Positions 1 through 8,725 of a DNA stretch of 46,231 nucleotides are shown here, in pieces. The notes under the pieces are model-generated. The model was given only the letters and a program-made list of their open reading frames with translations, had not been told where the DNA came from and did not search any database. The DNA comes from Bacteroidales bacterium UBA1219. GTDB taxonomy: Bacteria; Bacteroidota; Bacteroidia; Bacteroidales; P3. The position numbers and the translations under genes are program-made. Position 1 is the first letter of the stretch. Each line of letters starts with the position of its first letter. The stretch spans positions 1-46,231 of the forward strand of contig DBXF01000048.1 of the NCBI GenBank assembly GCA_002309295.1, given 5' to 3'.

Positions 1-390
1 CATCATCCCATTAACCCCAGACTCATAGTCTGGGGATGATGATGTCTCCCGCCCCAAAAAACAACCCCGCTAGGGGTTGCCTCTCAATAGCCCTGGATGA
101 TGATTCCCACCCCGAAACAACAACCCCGCTAGGGGTTGCCCCTATAAAGAAAAATACCGTGTAAAAATGTGCTGAAAGCACATCATCCCATTAACCCCAG
201 ACTCATCATAGTCTGGGGATGATGATGTCTCCCACCCCGCAAAAAACAACCCCGCTAGGGGTTGCCTCTCAATAGCCCTGGATGATGATGTCTCCCGCCC
301 CAAAAAACAACCCCGTCAGGGGTTGCCTTTCTGTAGCCATGTAGGCGATGATGCCATTCCATAAAAAAACAACCCCGTCAGGGGTTGCCT
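1..390. repeat. Array of palindromic intergenic repeats, about 60-nt spacing
   Basis: This stretch has no gene. Five near-identical hairpins CAACCCC-(gcta or gtca)-GGGGTTG lie at 62-79, 121-138, 247-264, 308-325 and 370-387, so most are 59-62 bases apart and one gap is doubled (126). Two copies of a second hairpin, with stem CCCCAGACT / AGTCTGGGG, lie at 16-41 and 196-224. The block starting at 1 is repeated from 181, so a unit of about 180 bases seems to have been duplicated. GATGATGATG runs accompany the second hairpin. The array lies downstream of the radC stop and runs off the left edge. Confidence 0.85.
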
Positions 391-455
391 TTCCATAAAA
401 CAAAAATGTTAAATTATTTCTTAAAAATCTCTGCAACCATCTCATACCATGATTT

Positions 456-1169
456 TTACAACAAGCCATTGTCGTAAAAACTGAAGTAGTTGTTGCCGCC
501 CGACGCGAAATGTTCCCCCACAATAATATGGTCGAGCAGTTTGATGTCCATAATCTCGCACGCCTCCTTTATTTTCTTTGTCAGATTGATGTCCTCCTTG
601 CTCGGTTTCACGCTGCCCGACGGGTGGTTGTGTGCCACCGCTATCACCGTGGCGTTGCATTCCACGGCGTTTTTTATTATCATACGCACATCCACCGAAG
701 TCTGCGTAAGTCCGCCGCTCGAAATCTGCTTTTTGCCAATTAGTTTATAGCTGTTATTCAGATATATAGCCCAAAAAGCCTCGTGGGGAAGCTCGTTTAT
801 CATCGGCGAAACTATATTATATATGGAAATGCTGTCTTTCACTTTCACGTCATTGTTGCGTATGCCTTCCGCCCACATGCGGCTGCCAAGCTCCAGTGCC
901 GCCATAATGCTCACGGCCTTTGCATCGCCCACACCGTTGGTCTTTTTCAGTTCGGAAATGTCCTTTTTCGAAAGCTCCACCAAACTGTTGTTGGCTGTCT
1001 GCAGAATCCTCTTTGCCACTTCCACGGCGGAGAGTTTCAAAGTGCCGCTACCGAGCACAATGCCAAGCAGTTCCGAGTTGCTCAGCGCCTTTTTGCCTTG
1101 GGCAAGCATCTTCTCGCGAGGGCGGTCTTCCTCGGCCCATTTTGTTATAGGTAAATTTTTTTCTTCCAT
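456..1169 (-). CDS. radC: RadC family JAB/JAMM-domain protein
   Basis: RadC-family protein of 237 residues. The N-terminal part carries a helix-hairpin-helix-like segment (residues about 60-90, with TNGVGDAKA). The C-terminal JAMM metalloprotease-like fold has AHNHPSGSVKPSKED at about residues 179-193, followed by LLDHIIVG. The family was named for a DNA repair phenotype, but its role is unsettled and it is probably not a classical repair protein. The reading frame is open to an ATG at 1187, but that codon lies inside a TATCTTTG promoter box (1191-1184, minus strand). The ATG at 1169 is therefore the likely start and gives the usual RadC N-terminus MEEKNLPITKWAEEDRPREK. Divergent from secDF. 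Confidence 0.95.
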   Translation of the reverse strand: MEEKNLPITKWAEEDRPREKMLAQGKKALSNSELLGIVLGSGTLKLSAVEVAKRILQTANNSLVELSKKDISELKKTNGVGDAKAVSIMAALELGSRMWAEGIRNNDVKVKDSISIYNIVSPMINELPHEAFWAIYLNNSYKLIGKKQISSGGLTQTSVDVRMIIKNAVECNATVIAVAHNHPSGSVKPSKEDINLTKKIKEACEIMDIKLLDHIIVGEHFASGGNNYFSFYDNGLL

Positions 1170-1183
1170 CTTCGAAATTTTCT

Positions 1184-1191
1184 GCAAAGAT
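1184..1191 (-). promoter_or_regulatory. radC -7 promoter box (TATCTTTG)
   Basis: On the minus strand this reads TATCTTTGCAG, the Bacteroidota TAnnTTTG -7 element. Transcription would start only about 10 bases before the ATG at 1169, so the 5' leader is very short. It rules out the longer radC start at 1187. Confidence 0.7.
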
Positions 1192-1295
1192 ACTTTTTTT
1201 TCGCCAAAAATTGCACTTTAAAAGGCTTTGCGAAAAAAAATACTACTTTTACTGATTGATACACAGGAAAATAAAAAATATTCCGACAAAAAAAA

Positions 1296-1326
1296 TTTGT
1301 GGTTTGAACAAAATTCGTTATCTTTG
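1296..1326 (+). promoter_or_regulatory. secDF promoter (TTTG-N19-TATCTTTG)
   Basis: A TTTG at 1296-1299 is followed after 19 bases by TATCTTTG at 1319-1326. This fits the Bacteroidota primary-sigma consensus TTTG-N(about 19)-TAnnTTTG. It leaves a leader of roughly 60 bases before the secDF ATG. Confidence 0.75.
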
Positions 1327-1391
1327 CAGGTCTGAAAAAATGTATTTTTATAAACGTTTAGAACACTTTAATAATTATATAACAGTAAGAT

Positions 1392-4300
1392 ATGCAAAAT
1401 AAAGGACTTATCAGATTCTTCGCTATTCTCTTTGCGATAGTGTGTTTGTACCAACTGTCGTTCACCTTTTCTGCACGCAGTTTCGAGAGCAAGGCACACG
1501 ATTACGCTTACAGCCCTGCCACAAAGGCATTGGCCCATGATATGGCCGGTGGCGACGCCATCAGAGAACAGGCATTGTACGACTCGTTGGCCAATTCACG
1601 TGAAGCCTATTACATAGACTCGGTTTCCGAAAAAACCGCCGACAAATCCCTGTGGTGGAACTATAAAAGCTCCAAAGCCCGCGAAATAAACCTCGGCCTC
1701 GACCTTAAGGGTGGTATGAATGTTATGATGGAAGTGTCCACCGTCGATGTGGTGCGCGCCCTCGCCAACCACACCAAGGACACCCTTTTCAACAAAGCCA
1801 TCGACGAAGCTCTAAAACAACAAAAAGTAACCCCTAACACCAACTTCGTCACTCTTTTCGAAAAATCCATCTACAAACTCAGTCCCGATGTCAAACTCGC
1901 TCCCTATTTCGCCACTCAGCTGCGCGACAAGGTGAAACTCACCGACGACAACGACAAAGTTATGGACGTTGTTAAAAGCGAGGTTAACGACGCTTTCGAC
2001 CGCACATACGAAATCCTGCGCCAACGTATCGACAAATTCGGCGTGGCTCAGCCCAACATCCAGAAACTCAGCGCTTCCGAACGTATCCTTATTGAGCTCC
2101 CCGGTGTAAAAGAACCCGAGCGTGTTCGTAAACTCCTGCAAGGAACCGCCGAACTCCAGTTCTGGTTGGGCGCAAGGGTTAAAGACGCTTTCCACTATCT
2201 CGAAGATGTGAACAAATACATAGCAACCACATCTGTTGCCGACCTTTCGGAAGGCGAAGAGGTGGATTCTTTGCTTGCCAACATCTCCAACGACACTGCC
2301 GCTGCCACCGTAAATGCTGCCGATTCTACAGCCAACGCTATCGGAAGCCTCGTTGACAGCTCCGCTTTGCAAAACGAACAGCTGCAAGCCGAAAACGAAA
2401 AGAACAATCCTCTGTTCGCTAAACTTTACCCCAATGTTGATCCCAAATCTGGCGAGTTCTCCGATGGTTGTGTTGTCGGATATGCCTCTCCCAAGGATAG
2501 AAGCGCTATCGACGACATGCTTGACAAGGCTCGCGCCAAAAACATCATCCCCTCGACAATAAAATTCCTCTGGGGTGCCAAACCCTCCAGATATAACAAC
2601 CTGTATGAACTCTATGCCATTCAGGTTACCACCCGCGACGGCTCGCCTCTGCTCGGCGGCGATGTCATCACCGATGCACGTCAGGACTTCAACAACACCA
2701 ACGGCAATGAAATATCCATGACCATGAACAGCGACGGCGCCCGCGAATGGAAACGTATCACCGGAGCCAACAAAGGCGAGTTCATCGCCATCGTTCTGGA
2801 TAATGTGGTTTATTCCGCTCCTCGCGTCAACGGCGAAATCGCTGGTGGCCGTTCGTCCATCACCGGCGACTTCACCCTCGAAGAAGCCAAGGACCTTGCC
2901 AATATCCTGAAAGCCGGTAAGCTCCCCGCTCCCGCCAAGATAGTTCAGGAAGCCGTGGTTGGACCTTCGCTCGGTCAGGAATCCATCAATGCAGGTCTGC
3001 TCTCCTTCATAGTGGCCTTCATCATGGTGTTCATCTATATGATTATTTTCTACAACAAGGCAGGTATTGTTGCTACAATAGCACTGCTTACCAATATGTT
3101 CTTCCTCGTTGGCGTTATCGCTTCGCTGGGTGCCGTGCTTACCCTCCCCGGTATCGCAGGTATCGTGCTTACCATGGCTATGGCTGTGGATGCCAACGTT
3201 ATTATCTACGAACGTGTCAAGGAGGAACTCCGGGCAGGCAACAGCATATCGTCGTCGGTCGACAAAGGTTTCAAAAACGCTTACTCGGCTATCATCGACG
3301 GTAACGTTACCACACTGCTCACAGGTATAGTGCTGATAATGTTCGGCTCCGGCCCCGTTCAAGGCTTCGCCGTTACATTGTGCGTAGGTATCTTAACTTC
3401 CTTGTTCACAAGTATTTTCATTACCCACTTGGTTATCGAACGATTCATGAAATCGTCCAAACCCATGACATTCTCCTTCCCGTTCTCCGAAAACTTCCTC
3501 CGCAATACCAATGTCGATTTCATCGGTAAAAGAAAAGCTTTCTACCTCATAGCAGGCACAGTGCTGGTTGTAGGTATTGCAGCTCTGGCTATCCGCGGTC
3601 TGAACATGGGTATCGACTTCCAGGGTGGTAGAACCTACGTCATCCGTTTCGATCAGCCTCTCACAAGCACCGCCGATGTCCGTGCAAGTCTTGCCGAACA
3701 GTTCCCCGATGCTCCCGAGGTTAAGACCTATGGTCCTTCCAACCAGATAAAAGTTACCACCAAGTTTGGTATAAACGAGGACAACGACACCATTAAGAAC
3801 CAGATAGTTGAAAAACTGTTCAACGGAACTAAACAATACTTCAAAGACGAAATCACCATTAAAGAGTTCGCTTCTACCGAGGCTAACCCACTGGGTATCA
3901 TCAGTTCCGAAATCGTTGGACCTACAATGGCCAAGGATATTCAGCGCGACGCTATAATCGCCCTCTTGGTTGGACTGCTGGTTATTTTCGCATACATTGC
4001 ACTGCGTTTCCGCAAATGGCAGTTCGGTCTCGGCGGCGTTATCGCTCTGGCACACGACTCCCTTATCACTATAGGTTTCTTCGCTTTGCTCCACGGTTTG
4101 ATGCCGTTCAACATGGAGGTCGACCAGTCGTTCATAGCCGCTATACTTACCGTTATCGGTTACTCCATCAACGCCACCGTGGTGATTTACGACCGTGTGC
4201 GTGAGTACAAGACCCTGTACCCCAAACGTTCGCTCAAGGAACAGATCAACAGTGCCATCAACTCCACTTTGAGCCGTACTGTGAACTCCTCCGGAACTAC

Positions 4301-4472
4301 TTTGGTGGTGCTGCTTATGATGTTCATATTCGGTGGCGAGGCTCTGCGTGGATTCATCTTCGCACTGCTCGTAGGCGTAGCTGCCGGTACGTTCTCTTCG
4401 GTATGCATCTCCGGTACAATTCTGTTCGATCTGATGAAACGTAAAGAAGAAAAACAGATAGAAAAAAAATAA
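1392..4472 (+). CDS. secDF: Protein translocase subunit SecDF (fused)
   Basis: Inner-membrane Sec accessory protein that uses the proton gradient to pull exported proteins out of SecYEG. At 1026 residues it is a natural SecD-SecF fusion, common in Bacteroidota. The SecD half has an N-terminal membrane helix (about 7-25), the GLDLKGG motif (about 101-107), a long periplasmic domain with an Asp/Ser/Ala-rich insert near residues 290-340, and a five-helix block containing MAMAVDANVIIYERVKEEL. The SecF half has its own start helix, GIDFQGGRTY (about 740) and a closing helix block with GYSINATVVIYDRVRE. Its own TAnnTTTG promoter lies upstream. No clear terminator hairpin follows. Confidence 0.98.
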   Translation: MQNKGLIRFFAILFAIVCLYQLSFTFSARSFESKAHDYAYSPATKALAHDMAGGDAIREQALYDSLANSREAYYIDSVSEKTADKSLWWNYKSSKAREINLGLDLKGGMNVMMEVSTVDVVRALANHTKDTLFNKAIDEALKQQKVTPNTNFVTLFEKSIYKLSPDVKLAPYFATQLRDKVKLTDDNDKVMDVVKSEVNDAFDRTYEILRQRIDKFGVAQPNIQKLSASERILIELPGVKEPERVRKLLQGTAELQFWLGARVKDAFHYLEDVNKYIATTSVADLSEGEEVDSLLANISNDTAAATVNAADSTANAIGSLVDSSALQNEQLQAENEKNNPLFAKLYPNVDPKSGEFSDGCVVGYASPKDRSAIDDMLDKARAKNIIPSTIKFLWGAKPSRYNNLYELYAIQVTTRDGSPLLGGDVITDARQDFNNTNGNEISMTMNSDGAREWKRITGANKGEFIAIVLDNVVYSAPRVNGEIAGGRSSITGDFTLEEAKDLANILKAGKLPAPAKIVQEAVVGPSLGQESINAGLLSFIVAFIMVFIYMIIFYNKAGIVATIALLTNMFFLVGVIASLGAVLTLPGIAGIVLTMAMAVDANVIIYERVKEELRAGNSISSSVDKGFKNAYSAIIDGNVTTLLTGIVLIMFGSGPVQGFAVTLCVGILTSLFTSIFITHLVIERFMKSSKPMTFSFPFSENFLRNTNVDFIGKRKAFYLIAGTVLVVGIAALAIRGLNMGIDFQGGRTYVIRFDQPLTSTADVRASLAEQFPDAPEVKTYGPSNQIKVTTKFGINEDNDTIKNQIVEKLFNGTKQYFKDEITIKEFASTEANPLGIISSEIVGPTMAKDIQRDAIIALLVGLLVIFAYIALRFRKWQFGLGGVIALAHDSLITIGFFALLHGLMPFNMEVDQSFIAAILTVIGYSINATVVIYDRVREYKTLYPKRSLKEQINSAINSTLSRTVNSSGTTLVVLLMMFIFGGEALRGFIFALLVGVAAGTFSSVCISGTILFDLMKRKEEKQIEKK

Positions 4473-4558
4473 CAAAATCAATATATTGATACTCAGCGTT
4501 TCAGAGAATAAAAATAAAAAAAATCGCATTTTTACTTTTATTATTTGACAATATTGAG

Positions 4559-4566
4559 TATCTTTG
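4559..4566 (+). promoter_or_regulatory. -7 promoter box before the 4589 gene
   Basis: TATCTTTGCAG matches TAnnTTTG and lies 22 bases before the ATG at 4589. A -33 TTTG at the right distance is not evident; the nearest, at 4544-4547, is too close. Confidence 0.6.
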
Positions 4567-4588
4567 CAGAGATTTTTCAAACAGGAAA

Positions 4589-4990
4589 ATGAGCACATTT
4601 TGGTTGATATTATTGGCGGTGTTGTTCTCATTACCAAGTCTTTTGGGTAAAAAAGGCAAGAAAGGTAATGCAGGACACAGGACTGTGGTTTCGGGTGAAA
4701 AAGCTCCCGATACCACCGTTTACGCCGACGACGAAGACCCCCTCGAAGAAATAAAGAGGCAGATTTTCGGCCAAAGCATTGATTCCCAGCGGAAAAGCAC
4801 CGTTCGTCAGCCAGAGCAGTTCCTGTACAACGAATACAACCCGCAAAGTGAAACGCCTAAAGAGGCAAAACCGAAACCCTCTCCCGTTGTGCTGCAATCC
4901 GAGCCGGAAAGCGAACAAGGCAGCGGTTTCCTTTTCAACTTGCGCGATGCCGTTGTTCAAAATGTGATATTGGAAAATCCATATATATAG
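4589..4990 (+). CDS. Small membrane-anchored hypothetical protein
   Basis: I do not recognise a family. The 133-residue product opens with one hydrophobic helix (MSTFWLILLAVLFSLPSLLG, residues 1-20), followed by a basic KKGKKG patch. A charged, low-complexity tail rich in Glu, Pro and Ser follows, so it is probably anchored in the inner membrane with a disordered domain. It has its own promoter box and ends 42 bases before the TonB-receptor gene, where I see no separate promoter. It may therefore be the first gene of the operon that runs to 14631. It is supported as a real gene by that promoter, by position and by codon use similar to its neighbours. Confidence 0.75.
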   Translation: MSTFWLILLAVLFSLPSLLGKKGKKGNAGHRTVVSGEKAPDTTVYADDEDPLEEIKRQIFGQSIDSQRKSTVRQPEQFLYNEYNPQSETPKEAKPKPSPVVLQSEPESEQGSGFLFNLRDAVVQNVILENPYI

Positions 4991-5032
4991 ATAAAAAAAT
5001 AAAGATAAGATAGGTATTTAACTGAAAATTAG

Positions 5033-8000
5033 ATGAGTATGTTAAAAAAAGTACTGATGACATTTGGGTTGCTCTTGGTAACCAGTGTTGTGGCTTTTGG
5101 ACAAGGAACCCTGAGGGGCGTAGTTGTCAATTCCAAAACTAATCAGCCAGAGCCATTCATCAATGTCCAAGCCAAACAAAACGGCGAGATGAAAGGTGGT
5201 GCCGCCACCGATTTTAACGGTATCTTTATTATCAAGCCTCTTGCCGCTGGTGTTTACGACCTCGAAGCATCCGGTGTCGGTTTCGCTTCCGTTAAAATAG
5301 TGGGAATAAACGTTAAGGCAAGTGGTTCCACTTACGCCGACACTATCAAGATGTCCGATAAATCGGAGGTGTTGATAGAAGTGGTTGTGAAAGGCACAAG
5401 AGACAAACTGATTGATAAAGGTAGCCCCGAAGGTGGTAAACGTATCACCGGTAAGGACCTCGAACGTATGCCTGGTAGCTCCATCGAATCCGCTGTGGCA
5501 ACTGTTGCCGGTGTGGGTTATAGCGACGGCGGCGTGGGTACTGCCCGTGGTCAGGACGAAGGCATGGCCACCTACGTGGGAGGCATGCGCAAAAAATCCG
5601 GTGTGTATGTACCCAAGGAAGCCATCGCCGACATCCAGGTGATTCTGAGTGGTACGCCTGCCCGCTATGGTGAAGCCATCGGCGGCGCACAGGTTATCAC
5701 ACTCAAACCGCCAGCAAACAAATTCAACGGCATGGTACGTTACGAAACATATCTCGACTACAGATATTTCAACGACCTCACTTTTTACCTCACTGGCCCG
5801 ATCCTGAAATCGAAAGCCACCGAAAACAAGGCCGAAAAGACTATCGTCGGTTTCCGTCTTACCGGTGTACTGCGCTATCAGTTCGACCAGTACTATCGTC
5901 GCAACGGCTACTTGTATCAGATAGTGCGCGACGACGTGCGTGAGAGAATCGAGAACGAGCCCGTGCTTTTCGACCCCCTCACCGGAGCCGTGAACTATGC
6001 CGGTGAGTATCTCCGTGCAAGCGATTTCCAGACTATCAAATATAAAGGTGGTATGCCTGCTTACCGTGCCTACGTTGAAGGCGGCCTCGACATCCGTTTC
6101 TCCGATTACGCTACCTTGCAGATTTCGGCAGACTATATGTTCAACAGGTCGGCATCCACTGGCGTGGGTTACTTCCCCCTCAACCTCGGTACTCATGGAA
6201 CATCCGACTATCAGAACTTCTCCATTATGGCCGACTTCACACAGCGTTTCCCCGACAAGAAACCTGCCAGCGGCGACGCTACAAAGCCCGGCTCGGAAAA
6301 GACCTCTCTTATCACCAATGTGATGTACAACATCTCCGGTATGTTCAACCGCGTTTGGACGAAATCCTATGATCAGGAATTCGGCGACGACGTTTTCAAA
6401 TATGGTCACGTAGGTACATTCGAAACCAAAAAGACCCGTACATATTCTATAGGTACTTTCAACCTCAACGGTGTTGATCAAGTGGCACGTATCCAATCCA
6501 ACTGGATGGACACCGCTGTTATCTTCACACCCTCTCCCTACAACCCCTTGATGGCAAGATATACCTCGCAACTCTATGGTATGGACGCCATCCGTAGCTC
6601 TCTTATCAACTTCAACAACATCCAGATGTACAACGGCCTTATCAACGGCCAGACCCCCTCGTCCATCTATAGCCTCATAGCTAACGTGGGTACACCTTAT
6701 GGCTCTTACGGCAAATCCTTGGCCGACTACGTTTATGTTCAGGCCAAAGTTTCCGCCGATATCAAAGGCCATGCCATCGAGCTCGGTTTCCAATATGACC
6801 AGCAGACAAGCTATAGCTACTCATTGGCTCCCATCTCCTTGTGGACAATCATGAGACAGTCGGCCAACGCCCACATCACTCAGCTCGACCTCGACAACCC
6901 CATTGTTGACCAATCGGGCCAATATCTGACTATCAACTACGACCGCAAATACGACGAGGCCAGCCAGACATTCTTCGACAGAGCTATGCGTGCAAAACTC
7001 GGTCTCCCCGTGAACAGCACCGATTGGCTCGACGTTGATATGTACGACCCCAACTGGTTCTCTCTGGATATGCTTTCGCCCGACGAAATGTTCAACGACG
7101 GTAATGCCATCGTTTCCTATTATGGCTACGACCACATGGGTAACCGCATCCGTGGCAAACAGTCGTTGGAGAGCTTCTTCAACAGCTCCGAAAGAAAACT
7201 CGGCGCTTTCTCGCCCATCTACATGGCTGGTTACATCCAAGACCAGTTCGAGTTCGAAGACCTTATCTTCAACGTTGGTGTGCGTGTCGACCGCTTCGAC
7301 GGCAACCAGATGGTGCTGAAAGATCCTTATCTGCTTTACGAATCTTATACTGTGGGAGAACTCGGTGGTGTTAACTACGCAGGTGTCATCCCCGAAGGTG
7401 TCGGCGACGACTGGGTAGTTTATGTTGACGACCCCGCTTCTTCGACTCCTACCATCACCGGTTTCCGTAATGGTTCCACTTGGTACACCGCCGACGGTGT
7501 GGAAACTTCCGACCCCTACGATGTTAAAGGTGCCGCCGGTCGTCCCACTCCTTTCCGTAAACCCGATGCTCAGGCATCCTATCAGAAAAACACTCCCTCT
7601 ATTAGCGCTTTCAAAGACTACGACCCGCAGATTGTGGCAATGCCCCGTATCGCTTTCTCGTTCCCCGTGAGCGACAAATCCATATTCAAGGCAAGTTACG
7701 ATATTATCTGTAACCGTCCTTCTAGCAACTGGCAGGCCAACTACCTCGGATACCTGTATATGACTCAGATTTCGGCTATCTCCAACCCCAACCTGAAACC
7801 TGAAAAAATCACCAACTACGAATTGGGATTCCAACAGCTGCTCACCGAGAACTCGGCTATCACAATCACAGCTTACTATAAAGAAACACGTAACCTCATA
7901 CAGCTTGTGCAGTATGCAGGTGCCGACCCCAACCCCAACTACTACTCCTACGATAACCTCGATTTCAAAACTGTAAAAGGTATTTCGCTGGCCTACGATA

Positions 8001-8686
8001 TGCGTGCTACCAACAACGTAAGACTTACAGCCAACTACACCTTGCAGTATGCAGAAGGTACCGGTCTTCCCGGAACAACAATGCAGGAACTTATCAAGGA
8101 AGGTTATTCCACTCTGAAACTTCTGAACCCGATTTGGGACGACCGTCGTCACGAGCTGAAAGTCAACCTCGACTACCGCTTCGGCCCGAAAGAAGGCTTC
8201 CCCATCACCAGAACCACAAAGGATAAAGACGGCAACGACCGTGTGAAAAAACTCTATCCTTTGCAGAACTTCGGTGTAAACCTGATTGCCGTTGCTCAGT
8301 CCGGCCGTCCTTACACCCGCCGCTACAGCAATATGCAGAGCACCATCGTGGGTAGCTACAACGGCGCACGTCTGCCGTGGGGCTTCTACTTCGACTTCGT
8401 GGTGGACAAATACTGGCCCATCAAAGTTAAGAAAAGAACTACAAACCTCGTACTTGCTGTAACAGTAACCAACGTGTTCAACATCAAGAACGTTACCGGT
8501 GTTTACGCCGTTACCGGCAACCCCGAAGACAACGGTTATCTTACCGACCCGGAAACTCAAACCCTCATCGATTCCTACCTCGATCCTGATTCATTCAGGG
8601 ATTTGTACGCTATCTACCTCTCCAACAACAACTATAACTATTCGAGACCAAGACTCATAAAAGTGGGTTTGACCTATCAGTTCTAA
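5033..8686 (+). CDS. TonB-dependent receptor with carboxypeptidase-regulatory-like N-domain
   Basis: Outer membrane beta-barrel of 1217 residues. A signal peptide ends near VVAFGQ (about residue 24). Next is a CarboxypepD_reg-like beta-sandwich (about 26-115: GTLRGVVVNSKTNQPEPFIN, then GIFIIKPLAAGVYDLEASGVG). A plug domain (about 120-230) has GKDLERMPGSSIESAVATVAG and IQVILSGTPARYGEAIGGAQV. A long aromatic-rich barrel ends in GLTYQF, a typical outer-membrane C-terminus with terminal Phe. No TonB box was identified with certainty, and there is no SusD gene beside it, so a normal SusCD glycan transporter is unlikely. It is followed after 39 bases by the 1596-residue exported protein and then a PorV/PorQ barrel, which suggests a joint outer-membrane assembly. 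Starts at 5033 and 5039 are both possible. Confidence 0.9.
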   Translation: MSMLKKVLMTFGLLLVTSVVAFGQGTLRGVVVNSKTNQPEPFINVQAKQNGEMKGGAATDFNGIFIIKPLAAGVYDLEASGVGFASVKIVGINVKASGSTYADTIKMSDKSEVLIEVVVKGTRDKLIDKGSPEGGKRITGKDLERMPGSSIESAVATVAGVGYSDGGVGTARGQDEGMATYVGGMRKKSGVYVPKEAIADIQVILSGTPARYGEAIGGAQVITLKPPANKFNGMVRYETYLDYRYFNDLTFYLTGPILKSKATENKAEKTIVGFRLTGVLRYQFDQYYRRNGYLYQIVRDDVRERIENEPVLFDPLTGAVNYAGEYLRASDFQTIKYKGGMPAYRAYVEGGLDIRFSDYATLQISADYMFNRSASTGVGYFPLNLGTHGTSDYQNFSIMADFTQRFPDKKPASGDATKPGSEKTSLITNVMYNISGMFNRVWTKSYDQEFGDDVFKYGHVGTFETKKTRTYSIGTFNLNGVDQVARIQSNWMDTAVIFTPSPYNPLMARYTSQLYGMDAIRSSLINFNNIQMYNGLINGQTPSSIYSLIANVGTPYGSYGKSLADYVYVQAKVSADIKGHAIELGFQYDQQTSYSYSLAPISLWTIMRQSANAHITQLDLDNPIVDQSGQYLTINYDRKYDEASQTFFDRAMRAKLGLPVNSTDWLDVDMYDPNWFSLDMLSPDEMFNDGNAIVSYYGYDHMGNRIRGKQSLESFFNSSERKLGAFSPIYMAGYIQDQFEFEDLIFNVGVRVDRFDGNQMVLKDPYLLYESYTVGELGGVNYAGVIPEGVGDDWVVYVDDPASSTPTITGFRNGSTWYTADGVETSDPYDVKGAAGRPTPFRKPDAQASYQKNTPSISAFKDYDPQIVAMPRIAFSFPVSDKSIFKASYDIICNRPSSNWQANYLGYLYMTQISAISNPNLKPEKITNYELGFQQLLTENSAITITAYYKETRNLIQLVQYAGADPNPNYYSYDNLDFKTVKGISLAYDMRATNNVRLTANYTLQYAEGTGLPGTTMQELIKEGYSTLKLLNPIWDDRRHELKVNLDYRFGPKEGFPITRTTKDKDGNDRVKKLYPLQNFGVNLIAVAQSGRPYTRRYSNMQSTIVGSYNGARLPWGFYFDFVVDKYWPIKVKKRTTNLVLAVTVTNVFNIKNVTGVYAVTGNPEDNGYLTDPETQTLIDSYLDPDSFRDLYAIYLSNNNYNYSRPRLIKVGLTYQF

Positions 8687-8725
8687 TCTAACGTGTAAGT
8701 TTGTTTAATTGAAATTAGAGTAAAG

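Noticed and set aside
1..390. CRISPR array
   Set aside because: The repeated units are short palindromes whose spacers resemble each other and contain further repeats; no cas genes are near.
1169..1187. Longer radC start (MQKISK)
   Set aside because: The ATG lies within the predicted -7 promoter box.
1812..3362. 516-codon minus-strand frame inside secDF
   Set aside because: It lies antisense to conserved secDF codons, is rich in His, Cys and Val as shadow frames are, and has no promoter or family pattern. Similar long antisense frames over 5042-6793, 8795-10513 and 41366-42766 are rejected for the same reason.
5033..8686. SusC glycan importer
   Set aside because: There is no SusD gene beside it and the neighbours are a T9SS-like cargo and a PorV-type barrel.
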